Positions 1-8,254 of a stretch of 64,000 nt of DNA are shown here, piece after piece. A program made the position numbers and the translations under genes. Source of the DNA: Cytophagaceae bacterium (GTDB lineage Bacteria; Bacteroidota; Bacteroidia; Cytophagales; UBA9547); assembly GCA_027488865.1 (NCBI GenBank), contig JAIYAU010000010.1, positions 1-64,000 of the forward strand, read 5' to 3'. The first letter of the stretch is position 1, and each line of letters begins with the position of its first letter. A model generated the notes under the pieces. That model did no database searches. It was given only the letters and a program-made list of their open reading frames with translations, and was not told the DNA's origin.

Positions 1-39
1 AAACCAGAGGATTGGTTATGCAGCAGAGCAAGAAATTAT

Positions 40-111
40 GCTAACTTGCCTTCGGTTCTAGACATACATTTTGATCGGTAAGAAATTGAGGCACCGACGG
101 ACGTCGGCGCC
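40..111. repeat. Degenerate dispersed repeat copy A with GC-rich hairpin
   Basis: Bases 40-97 align, by eye at roughly 70-75% identity, with bases 37831-37888 elsewhere in the window (shared blocks ctaactt, ttctag, catacatttt, ggca). On the minus strand both copies read toward a TAG in the same frame, with similar last codons (DQNVCLEPKAS here, D-stop-NVWLETNVS in the other copy), so they may be remnants of the 3' end of one gene or element. Bases 90-111 form a GC-rich hairpin: two 10-base arms with one A-C mismatch around a GA loop. No T-tract follows on either strand, so it does not look like an intrinsic terminator. Identity of the element is unknown. Confidence 0.4.
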
Positions 112-128
112 AGCAGTAACAATAAACA

Positions 129-596
129 ATGGGAAAGACACTCTTAAGGTTCCTTATAAGTAGTAGTTGCATGTTTTTGCTAATGTTTTGTGAAAGCAAA
201 AAGAAATCGATGATTCGTCTTCGTCCACAACAAATTGTGGATACAGTAACCAATGGTGGAGAATTTGATTACGTGTTTTATCCAGTTGACTCCTTCAACT
301 TTTTTAAGGAAAATAATTGGAAACCTTATAAGGCCACGTTAATAGTTTATGGATCTGAAGTGAATGTTGATTCTTTTATTAGAGGTGGTGAATCCGACAA
401 TTCATTTAGAAAAAACAAATTGGGATCAGAGGAGATGGTACTGGAATCGGATACTGGTAAATTTGTTTTCAAAGATTCTTTAAGCTTTATGAAATATAAA
501 ATGTTTAAGATAGAAGGTGCAATGTATTTTAGAAATACTGTTACAAAAAGAGATAGCGTTTTTAAAATTAAATCATTTGCGGTAAAAAAGGAGTAA
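129..596 (+). CDS. Putative lipoprotein, 155 aa, unknown function
   Basis: The N-terminus is a classical lipoprotein signal: two basic residues region (MGKTLLRF), a hydrophobic stretch and a lipobox LMFC with the cysteine near residue 21, followed by a lysine-rich segment (ESKKKS). The mature protein would be about 135 residues, rich in beta-type alternation and charged residues, and probably sits on the periplasmic or outer-surface face of a membrane. I recognise no domain. The ATG at 129 is the only start that keeps the signal peptide. It is followed by the tandem repeat array at 644-976 and no close partner gene, so nothing suggests a pathway. Confidence 0.65.
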   Translation: MGKTLLRFLISSSCMFLLMFCESKKKSMIRLRPQQIVDTVTNGGEFDYVFYPVDSFNFFKENNWKPYKATLIVYGSEVNVDSFIRGGESDNSFRKNKLGSEEMVLESDTGKFVFKDSLSFMKYKMFKIEGAMYFRNTVTKRDSVFKIKSFAVKKE

Positions 597-643
597 AGAG
601 TCCCACTGCTAGCCTTTAGCTTTGCATTGTATAACAAATCATC

Positions 644-976
644 AAGCCTTCATTTCACGAGTTGAAGCCTTCGTTTCACGACTTTAAGTCTTCAAAACAC
701 GACATCAAGCCTTCAAAACACAACATCAAGCCTTCATTCCACGAGTTGAAGCCTTCGTTTCATGACTTCAAGCCTTCGAAAAGCAACACTAAGCCTTCAT
801 TTCACGAGTTGAAGCCTTCATTTCACAACTTCAAACCTTCAAAATTCAACATCAAGCCTTCGAAACACAACATCAAGCCTTCATTTCACCAATTCAAGTC
901 TTCAAAACACGAGTTGAAGTCTTAAAAACACAACATCAAGTCTTCATTTCACGTATTGAATCCTTCAAAATATGCG
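644..976. repeat. 21-bp tandem repeat array, about 15.8 copies
   Basis: A 21-base unit, aagccttcatttcacgagtt plus g, is repeated without interruption about 15 times and then partially. In frame it reads as a heptapeptide of the type KPSFHEL / KPSFHDF / KPSKHNI. Two unit classes differ at codon 4 (TTT/TTC or AAA) and occur in a higher-order order F-F-K-K, F-F-K, F-F-K-K, F-K-K, F-K. The frame is open from 635 to a TAA at 923-925; the units continue in the same frame after it, so that stop looks like a single C-to-A change (tca to taa). No ATG exists in frame; a TTG at 662 is the only possible start. Whether it is a decayed gene or a noncoding satellite is unresolved. Confidence 0.9.
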
Positions 977-1102
977 CACCATATTATTGGGCACCATATG
1001 TTTTTATTGGCAAATAATGGGTAATTGTTTTTTAGAATGTTGGTTACATTTAGGTAGAGAGAGCAAAAATCATTTAGAAAGGCTGTCCTTAGTATATTTT
1101 CA

Positions 1103-2167
1103 CTACTCCTCCTCTTTTACGGTAAATTGCACATAATTCTCCCACTTTTTTAACACCATTTTAAAATCCAGTGGAAGGTCGCTTTCAAACTGCATCCATT
1201 GGTTGGTAGCTGGGTGTATAAACCCCAGAGATTTTGCGTGGAGTGCTTGGCGTGGAATAATTTTAAAACAGTTTTCCACAAATTGTTTGTATTTGCTGAA
1301 AACTGTACCTTTTACGATTTGATCTCCTCCATAGGTCATGTCTCCAAATATAGGATGGCCGATGGAACGCATGTGTGCCCTAATTTGGTGAGTTCTTCCC
1401 GTTTCAAGGTTACATTGTATTAAAGTTACATATTGATAACTTTCTAAAACTTTATAATGTGTGATTGCAATTTTTCCATGTTCACCTTCTAAGGGAAATG
1501 TGGTAACTACCCGCCTGTCTTGGAGGCTTCTGGCCAAGCGTGTTTTAATTGTCCCTGTCGGGTGATCGAAACTACCCCAAACAAGCGCCAAATAAGTTCT
1601 TTCAATAGTATGGTCATGAAATTGTTTAGAGAGCTTTTCCATGGCTATTTCAGTTTTTGCAATTACTAAAAGCCCAGAAGTATCTTTGTCAATTCTATGA
1701 CACAGGCCTGCGTGTCCGTCTCCGTTTTTCCTAGATGGTAAGTTTTGAAAATGATACGCCAAAGCATTAATTAATGTGCCCGACCAGTTTTGATAAGCTG
1801 GGTGTACTACCATGCCTGGGGGTTTGTTTACTAGCAGAACATGTTCATCTTCATAGACAATATTGAGAGGAATAGCTTCAGGAATAATTTCATCCAGCCT
1901 TTTGGGCTCTGGCATATAGATTTTAATGACATCGAGCGGCTTTACTTTGTAATTTGCTTTTACTACTCCTTCATTTACTAAAACATATCCTTTTTCTATT
2001 GCATCTTGCAGTTTATTGCGTGTCACGTTGGCAAGGCGATCCATCAAAAACTTATCTATTCGTAAATACTGTTGGCCCTTATCTACCATTATTGAATGAT
2101 GTTCGAATAGCTGACCGCCTTCGTCATCTTCATTTAGCTCAATATCTACATTTTCTGCTTCGGCCAT
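1103..2167 (-). CDS. rluD: RluA-family 23S rRNA pseudouridine synthase (RluD type)
   Basis: Cytosolic enzyme that isomerises uridine to pseudouridine in large-subunit rRNA. An S4 RNA-binding domain lies at about residues 30-90 (LRIDKFLMDRL...NKLQDAIEKGYVLVN), and the catalytic domain carries the family signature HRIDKDTSGLLVIAKT (residues about 158-173) with the catalytic aspartate, followed by the GRTHQIRAHM motif near 260. The length of 354 residues fits RluD plus an acidic N-terminal extension (DIELNEDDEGG). RluD is favoured over RluC because of the overall architecture, but members of the family are hard to separate by eye. Downstream of the M42-like peptidase on the same strand with 47 bp between them. 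Confidence 0.9.
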   Translation of the reverse strand: MAEAENVDIELNEDDEGGQLFEHHSIMVDKGQQYLRIDKFLMDRLANVTRNKLQDAIEKGYVLVNEGVVKANYKVKPLDVIKIYMPEPKRLDEIIPEAIPLNIVYEDEHVLLVNKPPGMVVHPAYQNWSGTLINALAYHFQNLPSRKNGDGHAGLCHRIDKDTSGLLVIAKTEIAMEKLSKQFHDHTIERTYLALVWGSFDHPTGTIKTRLARSLQDRRVVTTFPLEGEHGKIAITHYKVLESYQYVTLIQCNLETGRTHQIRAHMRSIGHPIFGDMTYGGDQIVKGTVFSKYKQFVENCFKIIPRQALHAKSLGFIHPATNQWMQFESDLPLDFKMVLKKWENYVQFTVKEEE

Positions 2168-2214
2168 ATTACTCCCAGCTTTCTTTTTTTTGATTCGTCA
2201 AAAATTGGCCAAAT

Positions 2215-3132
2215 CTATAAATTTTTCATAAGGTATTTATAAAACTCAATCATGCTTTCTATATCCTTTTTGTGCACGATTTCGTCGGGAGTATGTACAT
2301 TGTCTTCAGAGGCTCCTACAAAACACCAGTCAATTGGATACGGAGAGGCTTGGAGCTCTTTGCCATCGCTACCTCCTGAGCCTTCCACTTCAAGTTGGTA
2401 AGGTATATTACTATCTTTAGCCAATGAAATTATTTTGTTGAGAAATGATCTTCTTGGCAATCGCATGTCACGCATACTTATTACGACCCCATTTCCTGGT
2501 TTTACTCCTTCGGTTACCCAAGTAATATCAGCAACCAATGCTTTATTAATTTTATACTTTTCGTAAATGTATTTTGCCAAATACGGCACAGAACCTCCTC
2601 CATGCTCTTCCCAACATGAAAATACAATGATGCCATTTTCTAGTGTTTCACATAACTTTAACATGGCATATATACCTAACCTATTGTCAAGATAACATGA
2701 CTGAATAAATTCGTTGGTTTCTCTAAAATTGCACTTAAATACAAGTTCTGTCCCTCTTTCGATTTGCCTATGGTAGTCACAAACTACATAATCTGTATCC
2801 TCGTCTATGAGCAGCTTACAGTCAATCTCCCCTTTACTATCTTGACCCACCAATTCATATCCTGTCTTAAGGTCAGGCCCGCCAATGAGCACCAGCCTGT
2901 TATCATATCGAACGGTGAAACCGATAGAGTCCATATGGGCAAACACTGCGGTGGTGGGCTTGCCAAACTCCAGCAACAAACAATCTTGAAATCCTTCTCC
3001 TTCAATTATAGTTGGCTGAACCAACCACTTTGATTGATTATCATAGACATATTGCAGAAGAAAGTTTTTAAGTGCTTCTTCATTGCCCGATGGTGCGTGT
3101 ATCTTACAAAGGGATTCTAAAAGATGCATCAT
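2215..3132 (-). CDS. M42/M20-like metalloaminopeptidase
   Basis: Predicted zinc-dependent peptidase of the M42 (glutamyl aminopeptidase/endoglucanase M) type, 305 residues. Visible metal and catalytic motifs in order: AHMDSIGF (H-x-D), YLDNRLG (bridging Asp), CWEEHGGG (Glu-Glu pair), a VADITW aspartate and a final HTPDEIV histidine. The N-terminal ESLCKIHAPSGNE is the typical substrate-binding start of this clan. No signal peptide, so cytosolic. It is shorter than classical M42 enzymes (about 340-360), so it could belong to an uncharacterised M20/M42-related subfamily; substrate unknown. Transcribed before the RluD gene on the same strand. Confidence 0.78.
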   Translation of the reverse strand: MMHLLESLCKIHAPSGNEEALKNFLLQYVYDNQSKWLVQPTIIEGEGFQDCLLLEFGKPTTAVFAHMDSIGFTVRYDNRLVLIGGPDLKTGYELVGQDSKGEIDCKLLIDEDTDYVVCDYHRQIERGTELVFKCNFRETNEFIQSCYLDNRLGIYAMLKLCETLENGIIVFSCWEEHGGGSVPYLAKYIYEKYKINKALVADITWVTEGVKPGNGVVISMRDMRLPRRSFLNKIISLAKDSNIPYQLEVEGSGGSDGKELQASPYPIDWCFVGASEDNVHTPDEIVHKKDIESMIEFYKYLMKNL

Positions 3133-3261
3133 ATAATACAGTTAAGGACATGTGTTCAAGAACCATTTTGCCAATCTACTAAAAAGGTCTTTTAAATCAA
3201 AAGTACAAATAAACTTTTACACCTAGATTGCGTAAGACCCTATAAATCATTTTTATATCTA

Positions 3262-3630
3262 ATGAAATCAATATTATTTACTTTAGGCGTTGCCCTTTTA
3301 TTATTTTCTTGTGAATCTCAAAAAGAAAAGCTTATAAATAAATGGAAAGCATCAGAAATAGATTTGGCAGGAAATGTATTATCTGGGGAGTTAATAAATG
3401 ATGTTTTTATTGCTTTTAACAAAGATGGTTCATACCAAAGTAATATTTTGGGAGAAGACGAAAGTGATGCTAAAGGCACATGGGTTTTAGATGGTAACAT
3501 TATTGTCAGAAAATCTGCTTCTAATAAAGAATGGAAATTATCAATAGAGTCTCTTTCAAGTGATATGTTAGTATTAACTTACGAGGATCACGGCATGAAA
3601 AGAAAACTAAGTTTTATCATTTCCAAGTAG
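3262..3630 (+). CDS. Small lipoprotein, lipocalin-like
   Basis: A 122-residue protein with a lipoprotein signal (MKSILFTLGVALLLFSC, Cys 17). The rest (INKWKASEIDLAG..., FNKDGSYQSN, GTWVLDGN, WKLSIESLSSDMLVLTYED) has the strand pattern and W-K...G-T-W spacing of the lipocalin-like small lipoproteins that are common in Bacteroidota. No catalytic residues are evident. Its last 24 bases overlap the 3' end of the convergent membrane-protein gene at 3607-4728. Confidence 0.7.
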   Translation: MKSILFTLGVALLLFSCESQKEKLINKWKASEIDLAGNVLSGELINDVFIAFNKDGSYQSNILGEDESDAKGTWVLDGNIIVRKSASNKEWKLSIESLSSDMLVLTYEDHGMKRKLSFIISK

Positions 3631-4728
3631 GAAATTGAGACCTCTTTGGGTACCAAAAGCATTAGTAAAAACCAAACTTACCAACAAAGGAGCTAAAAAA
3701 CGCCCATCCCAGTCCACATAGGAAATCAAAACTATAACTACATTAAACAAAACAAAAAATAAAATCACAACAGCTTGATAATATTGCTTTTTGAAATGTG
3801 CAACGATGCCATAAAAACACAGTAAATAAAAAGGAATTAAGAAAGCAAGTATAAATAGATTATGCCCAAAGGTATAATAAGGTCTCACATCAAAAATCAA
3901 ATAAAACAGTTTCCACAGGACCAGTTTTGTAGTAGCAAGGGGATTATTAAAAAGCATTTTTATAATTAAAGCTACCGCGTTGTCTGTTATTGGTAATGTT
4001 TCATAATTGGTGGGGATAGTGTGGCCTACATAACCACATATTATTTCACCAGCCGAAAACGAATTTTGGATAAATGTTGCAAATACTGTAGCTTTTAACT
4101 GAACCAGCCAAATAACTATTGAGAAACATATAAAAAGAAAAAGGGTAATAGGCCATTTATTTTGCTTTTTGATAATTTTAAAAAAAGTCCAAGCACATAA
4201 AATAGCCAAAATAATAGTGAAGCCGTTTGGTCTGAGGGAAATAATCATATATGAAGAAATCAGGATAAATAACCAAGTCCATTTTTTAAAAACTCCCAAG
4301 AATGCACTAAATAAAAATAAAAGCGAAGAAATATAAAGTGATTCTGTAAGTAGGTAAACATTCCATTGTTGTATCGGCAAATATAACACAACAAATAGGC
4401 AAGAGAACAAGGCTGGATTGGCAGCAGTAACTGTCTTTAAGGCTTGATAACAACTCAAAAGTGCCAAAATGGAAAACACCATTTGTAAAACCACTATTGC
4501 ACTATAACTAGAAAAAAGAACTTTGTTAATTAAAAGCAACAAGATGTAACCGCTATACCAAAAGTGATAACTTTCGGCAGACTGGCCTTGTTGCCAATAA
4601 GTGGCCTCCTCTATGTACCTTTGGGTATCTACCATGTACTTGATACCCAAATGGTAATAAATTGATGTATTTACAACTAGCCAAACAATTGCTAGAAAAT
4701 ATGGATAATATTTTTGCAAATTCAGCAC
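3607..4728 (-). CDS. Polytopic membrane protein, possible GT-C glycosyltransferase
   Basis: A 373-residue protein made mostly of hydrophobic helices (about 9-10 by eye). The first extracytoplasmic loop contains DTQRYIEEATYWQQG, resembling the acidic D-x-x-x-Y loop of ArnT/PMT-like GT-C mannosyl- and arabinosyltransferases, and the overall hydropathy is that of such enzymes, which move sugars from polyprenyl phosphates at the periplasmic face. Identification beyond that is inference. It starts 1 bp after the stop of the 477-aa gene upstream, so the two are almost certainly co-transcribed. Its 3' end overlaps a convergent lipoprotein gene. Confidence 0.6.
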   Translation of the reverse strand: MLNLQKYYPYFLAIVWLVVNTSIYYHLGIKYMVDTQRYIEEATYWQQGQSAESYHFWYSGYILLLLINKVLFSSYSAIVVLQMVFSILALLSCYQALKTVTAANPALFSCLFVVLYLPIQQWNVYLLTESLYISSLLFLFSAFLGVFKKWTWLFILISSYMIISLRPNGFTIILAILCAWTFFKIIKKQNKWPITLFLFICFSIVIWLVQLKATVFATFIQNSFSAGEIICGYVGHTIPTNYETLPITDNAVALIIKMLFNNPLATTKLVLWKLFYLIFDVRPYYTFGHNLFILAFLIPFYLLCFYGIVAHFKKQYYQAVVILFFVLFNVVIVLISYVDWDGRFLAPLLVSLVFTNAFGTQRGLNFLLGNDKT

Positions 4729-4729
4729 A

Positions 4730-6163
4730 CTATTCGGCGGCGGCTTTGTCTAAGAGGCCATACCCAAATAGCTTTTTGCTTTTTATGGCATTTGCCACAA
4801 TTTCGGGTACCATATCCTCCCACCCTGGCGCACCAGTTTTTACCATTTTTATCACTTGATCCGAAAAAATACCCAAATTTTTAGTATTTGCTCCTTTTAT
4901 ATCATCGAGTTTGTCATTGGCCAGAAGGTATTCATACAAATCAACCAAGTTAGGTGGAAGTTGAAAATCCTTACAAGTGTTTATTTTATCAGCACCGGGC
5001 AGTTTGGTTGGGTATACAAACAATTTTACATTTCTACTGAAGAGTGTCGCAAACGACTCCAAAATCCCTCCTTTTAGATTTTTGTAATATTCTTCATTAA
5101 AAATGTCGGATAAATTAAAAATACCTAAAACTATTCCAATTTTATTTCGGGTAATATTAGATAGATATGCCACTAGTCTGTAATATTCTTGGTAGTTCGA
5201 TATAAGTACGTGCATACCCATGGAACACAACAGATCTGCTCTATCAAGAAAATCCTTTTCATCAATGCCACTGTCTGTTTGTAAGTTAGCCAAGGTAAGT
5301 TCTGCTAGCTGAATAACAGGTTGCTTGTTGTTGGTAACATCTTTGTCCCTAATAAATTGGTCATATGACCTTTGAAACATATCCAGATTTACTTTGGTCG
5401 GGGGTCTAAATCTCCCTCTAGTTACTAAAATGTTCTTTTTATATAAAATATCAGATGGCTGCATAACATCTTTGTTGGGACCAAGCAAGGTTGCGTTGGC
5501 ATAACCTGACTTTACCATGTGCAATGCCAAAACTCGGTTATCCACAGCGGAAAAATCAGGGCCTGTAATACGCAACATGTCAATTTCCATCCGGTCTTTG
5601 TCGATGCTGTCAAACAAAGAATCTACCATTTTGGTAGGATTGTGCGCATGATAGAAACAGGCATAAACCATATTAACCCCCAGTATACCAATAACTTGTT
5701 GCTGGAGATCTGTTTCATTATCAAACATGTTAACATGCACCACTAGGTCGTTGGGTTCAGTTTTTGAATTCAATTGAAACCTAACCCCTAGCCATCCTTG
5801 CCCTTGATTACTTTTTTTAAAATTTAATGCAACCACGGTATTAGCAAAAGCAAAAAATAAGGTGTCAGGTGGTCGTACATTTATCAAGCGTTCCTCAAGT
5901 AGTGAATATTCTCGGTCTAGCATTTTCATAAGCCGAGACTCACATACATAACGTCCGCTTTCTTCTTTGCCATAGATGGCATCACTAAAAGTCATGTCAT
6001 AAGCAGACATTGTTTTGGCGATTGTTCCAGACGCTGCCCCAGCTTTAAAAAATAGTGCCGCCACTTCTTGTCCTGCACCTATCTCTGCGAAGGTCCCATA
6101 GGTACGAGGATCCAAGTTTACTTGTAATGCCTTTTGTCTAGTAGAAATAATTTTCTCATCCAT
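4730..6163 (-). CDS. Conserved 477-aa protein of unknown function
   Basis: Cytosolic-looking protein without signal peptide or membrane segment. The N-terminus (ALQVNLDPRTYGTFAEIGAGQEVAALFF, then ASGTIAKTMSAYDMTFSDAIYG) is a very characteristic block that I recognise from a conserved family in Bacteroidota and cyanobacteria. Family members carry inconsistent database labels (for example TonB receptor or nicotinate-nucleotide adenylyltransferase), but I see no barrel, TonB box or HxGH nucleotidyltransferase motif to support either. Later blocks include MDSLF-type and TLLGPNKDVMQPSDILYKKNILVTRGRFRPPT. Immediately upstream (1 bp) of a polytopic membrane protein on the same strand. Function should be treated as unknown. 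Confidence 0.7.
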   Translation of the reverse strand: MDEKIISTRQKALQVNLDPRTYGTFAEIGAGQEVAALFFKAGAASGTIAKTMSAYDMTFSDAIYGKEESGRYVCESRLMKMLDREYSLLEERLINVRPPDTLFFAFANTVVALNFKKSNQGQGWLGVRFQLNSKTEPNDLVVHVNMFDNETDLQQQVIGILGVNMVYACFYHAHNPTKMVDSLFDSIDKDRMEIDMLRITGPDFSAVDNRVLALHMVKSGYANATLLGPNKDVMQPSDILYKKNILVTRGRFRPPTKVNLDMFQRSYDQFIRDKDVTNNKQPVIQLAELTLANLQTDSGIDEKDFLDRADLLCSMGMHVLISNYQEYYRLVAYLSNITRNKIGIVLGIFNLSDIFNEEYYKNLKGGILESFATLFSRNVKLFVYPTKLPGADKINTCKDFQLPPNLVDLYEYLLANDKLDDIKGANTKNLGIFSDQVIKMVKTGAPGWEDMVPEIVANAIKSKKLFGYGLLDKAAAE

Positions 6164-6280
6164 GTGGTAAAAAATTTGACCGACTCAATTAATAAATAAT
6201 TATCTAAAAATGAAAGAAATTCTTTCAATTAAACTTCCCAAATCATCGTAAATTTTGAAAAGGTTGAAGTTATTGAAATA

Positions 6281-7978
6281 TCAATTCATTGTTTCATATT
6301 TTCTTTTTCGCAATTGATATCTGGCCACTCCCAACACAATGATTAATAATACAGGAAAAACAAGATTAATCACCTGCCAATACTTTTTTTCTTCTTTTAT
6401 TTTTATTTTGTCTAAGGGTCTTAAGGTAATTTCTTTGGAACGAACGTTAATTAACCCTTTGTCGTCAAGCAAATAGGCCACGCTATTTAAAACAAAGTCT
6501 CTATTGGCAAATTTTTTTCTCATAAATCGGTCATAACCAACGGGAATGATCTTACTAGTTTTAAAATCAAATTCATTAGCAATTAAATCGCCATCAGCAC
6601 ATACAATTATCTTTGAGGGTTTGTTTTGGTTCACTATGCCAGGATATTTTTCAACAAATAACGGCCTATTGGCAAAATTGCTTTTGAATGTTCCTTCCAA
6701 TAAATAACAAACAGGTAAAAAACTTTTGTTAAACATTTCTGGTGTGATTTCCTTCCTCATTTCATCTAGTGCTACGTGCACTGGAGCAGCCAATATTCTA
6801 GAATATTTTGATGTAAATACCAATGGTGTTTTAGTAATTCCTGTTGCTTTTACTGTATCTATTGTGCCCACAAATTTCGTATAAATGGCATCTAGATTTC
6901 TAACCATTGGATTTTTAGCGTAAGTATTTAGCAATGGATGATATCGCCACGGAACCAATTGAAACTGAGGTTTATCACCCATGCTGCCTACATTCATTGG
7001 AAGTGCGCCACTCGTAAGATCTTGAACATAATTTTGTTCTAACCTTACACCCCATTTAAAAAATAACTCGTCTAAATCTAATTGATACGGTACAGCTACT
7101 GCACCATTTTCTCCTAAACTATCTAAATTTATGTGCAAGGCATCAACAAACCAGAGCATCTTGCCGCCATTTACTACATACTGATCTAGCTTTAGTTTCT
7201 CGTCGTCGTTAAAACGTTTTTGTGGTTTGGCTACTATTACGGCATCATATTCATCTAAAAAAGGAACGGTACGAATATTCACATTTTTTACTTGATAAAA
7301 AGCGGCTAATTCACTGGTTATATCTAAGGTTTGTAAAGAATCCAACTCTTGATTTCCCGACAAAATGGCAATTTTCTTCTTTTGAGCAGTTGACATTTCT
7401 TTAATCGCACTAATCAATTCGTATTCAACATTTTCTATAGATTGATTAAGTCGTTCTTGTGGGGAGGAAGCTGAATTGCCTTTAAGCAAAATAACGCCAA
7501 CCTGTCTACTGCCATAAGAGACTACAGCCCCAGGAAATAAAAGTTTTTCTACTTTTTTGTCTCCTTCATTAGCGAACAGGTTAGTTGGTTGTATTCCCTT
7601 TTGAACTAGTTGATAATGAAACTGTTTTAATTTTTGTGGGTCACTTTCTGCATTGGGATCAATAAATTTAAATTGAACCTTGTTTTGCCCATAAACCCTA
7701 AACTCATTTAGTGTCTCTTTTATAGCTCGCTGAAGTCGTTTAAATCCTGCTGGAAATTCTCCCTCCAGATAAACCTCTATATATACAATATCATCAAGAT
7801 TTTTTAATATTTCCTTAGAAGCCTCAGACAACGTGTATCGTTTTTCTTCGGTAAGATCGAGTCTAAAAAAATATTTGGTGGCAATAATGTTAATCAATAT
7901 TACTGCCACAATACACGCACCAAAATAGAAAAGTGCATTTGATTTTAAGCTTGATTTATGAGGTTGTTCTTGAGACAT
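6281..7978 (-). CDS. gldG: Gliding motility ABC transporter auxiliary protein GldG
   Basis: A 565-residue protein with an N-terminal membrane anchor (residues about 14-36, FYFGACIVAVILINIIAT), the family block RLDLTEEKRYTLSEASKEILKNLDD, a long periplasmic ABC_transp_aux domain (including the segment VQLVPWRYHPLL) and a C-terminal helix near residues 540-558 (VINLVFPVLLIIVLGVARYQLRKRK). This is the GldG architecture; GldG works with GldF and ATPase GldA in gliding motility and is linked to T9SS-dependent movement. Usually gldF lies directly upstream; here the region upstream is 276 bp of AT-rich sequence and then a divergent gene, so gldG stands alone. Confidence 0.9.
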   Translation of the reverse strand: MSQEQPHKSSLKSNALFYFGACIVAVILINIIATKYFFRLDLTEEKRYTLSEASKEILKNLDDIVYIEVYLEGEFPAGFKRLQRAIKETLNEFRVYGQNKVQFKFIDPNAESDPQKLKQFHYQLVQKGIQPTNLFANEGDKKVEKLLFPGAVVSYGSRQVGVILLKGNSASSPQERLNQSIENVEYELISAIKEMSTAQKKKIAILSGNQELDSLQTLDITSELAAFYQVKNVNIRTVPFLDEYDAVIVAKPQKRFNDDEKLKLDQYVVNGGKMLWFVDALHINLDSLGENGAVAVPYQLDLDELFFKWGVRLEQNYVQDLTSGALPMNVGSMGDKPQFQLVPWRYHPLLNTYAKNPMVRNLDAIYTKFVGTIDTVKATGITKTPLVFTSKYSRILAAPVHVALDEMRKEITPEMFNKSFLPVCYLLEGTFKSNFANRPLFVEKYPGIVNQNKPSKIIVCADGDLIANEFDFKTSKIIPVGYDRFMRKKFANRDFVLNSVAYLLDDKGLINVRSKEITLRPLDKIKIKEEKKYWQVINLVFPVLLIIVLGVARYQLRKRKYETMN

Positions 7979-8254
7979 GATAGCTTATTATAAATCAAAA
8001 TTATAAATCTTTTATGAAAATACCGAAAAGATAAATATTCTATCTGTTTTGCAAACCCATTTTATAATTGTGCTAACTTTCAATTAAGATTTTATATAAA
8101 AATTCTTTTTTCAATGAATTGACAAAAATCATGGTGTAGGTAAATAAACTTTTGCCAAGTTTTTGTTTTGAATTCAAATCAAACTCATAAATTTACGCTA
8201 AATCATAAGGTATTTTTAATCAAACGTTACTTGAAGATTTAATCTCCCACTCAA

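Noticed and set aside
41..253. Minus-strand ORF over the first lipoprotein gene
   Set aside because: Mostly antisense to the clear lipoprotein; only its last codons are of interest as a repeat remnant.
662..925. The heptapeptide ORF as a normal gene
   Set aside because: Only a TTG start, no flanking non-repeat coding sequence, and repeats continue past the stop in the same frame.
644..976. Tandem repeats considered as a CRISPR array
   Set aside because: Units are contiguous 21-mers with no spacers, and no cas gene is present.
4730..6163. TonB-dependent receptor or nicotinate-nucleotide adenylyltransferase label
   Set aside because: No signal peptide, plug or barrel strands and no HxGH motif are visible.
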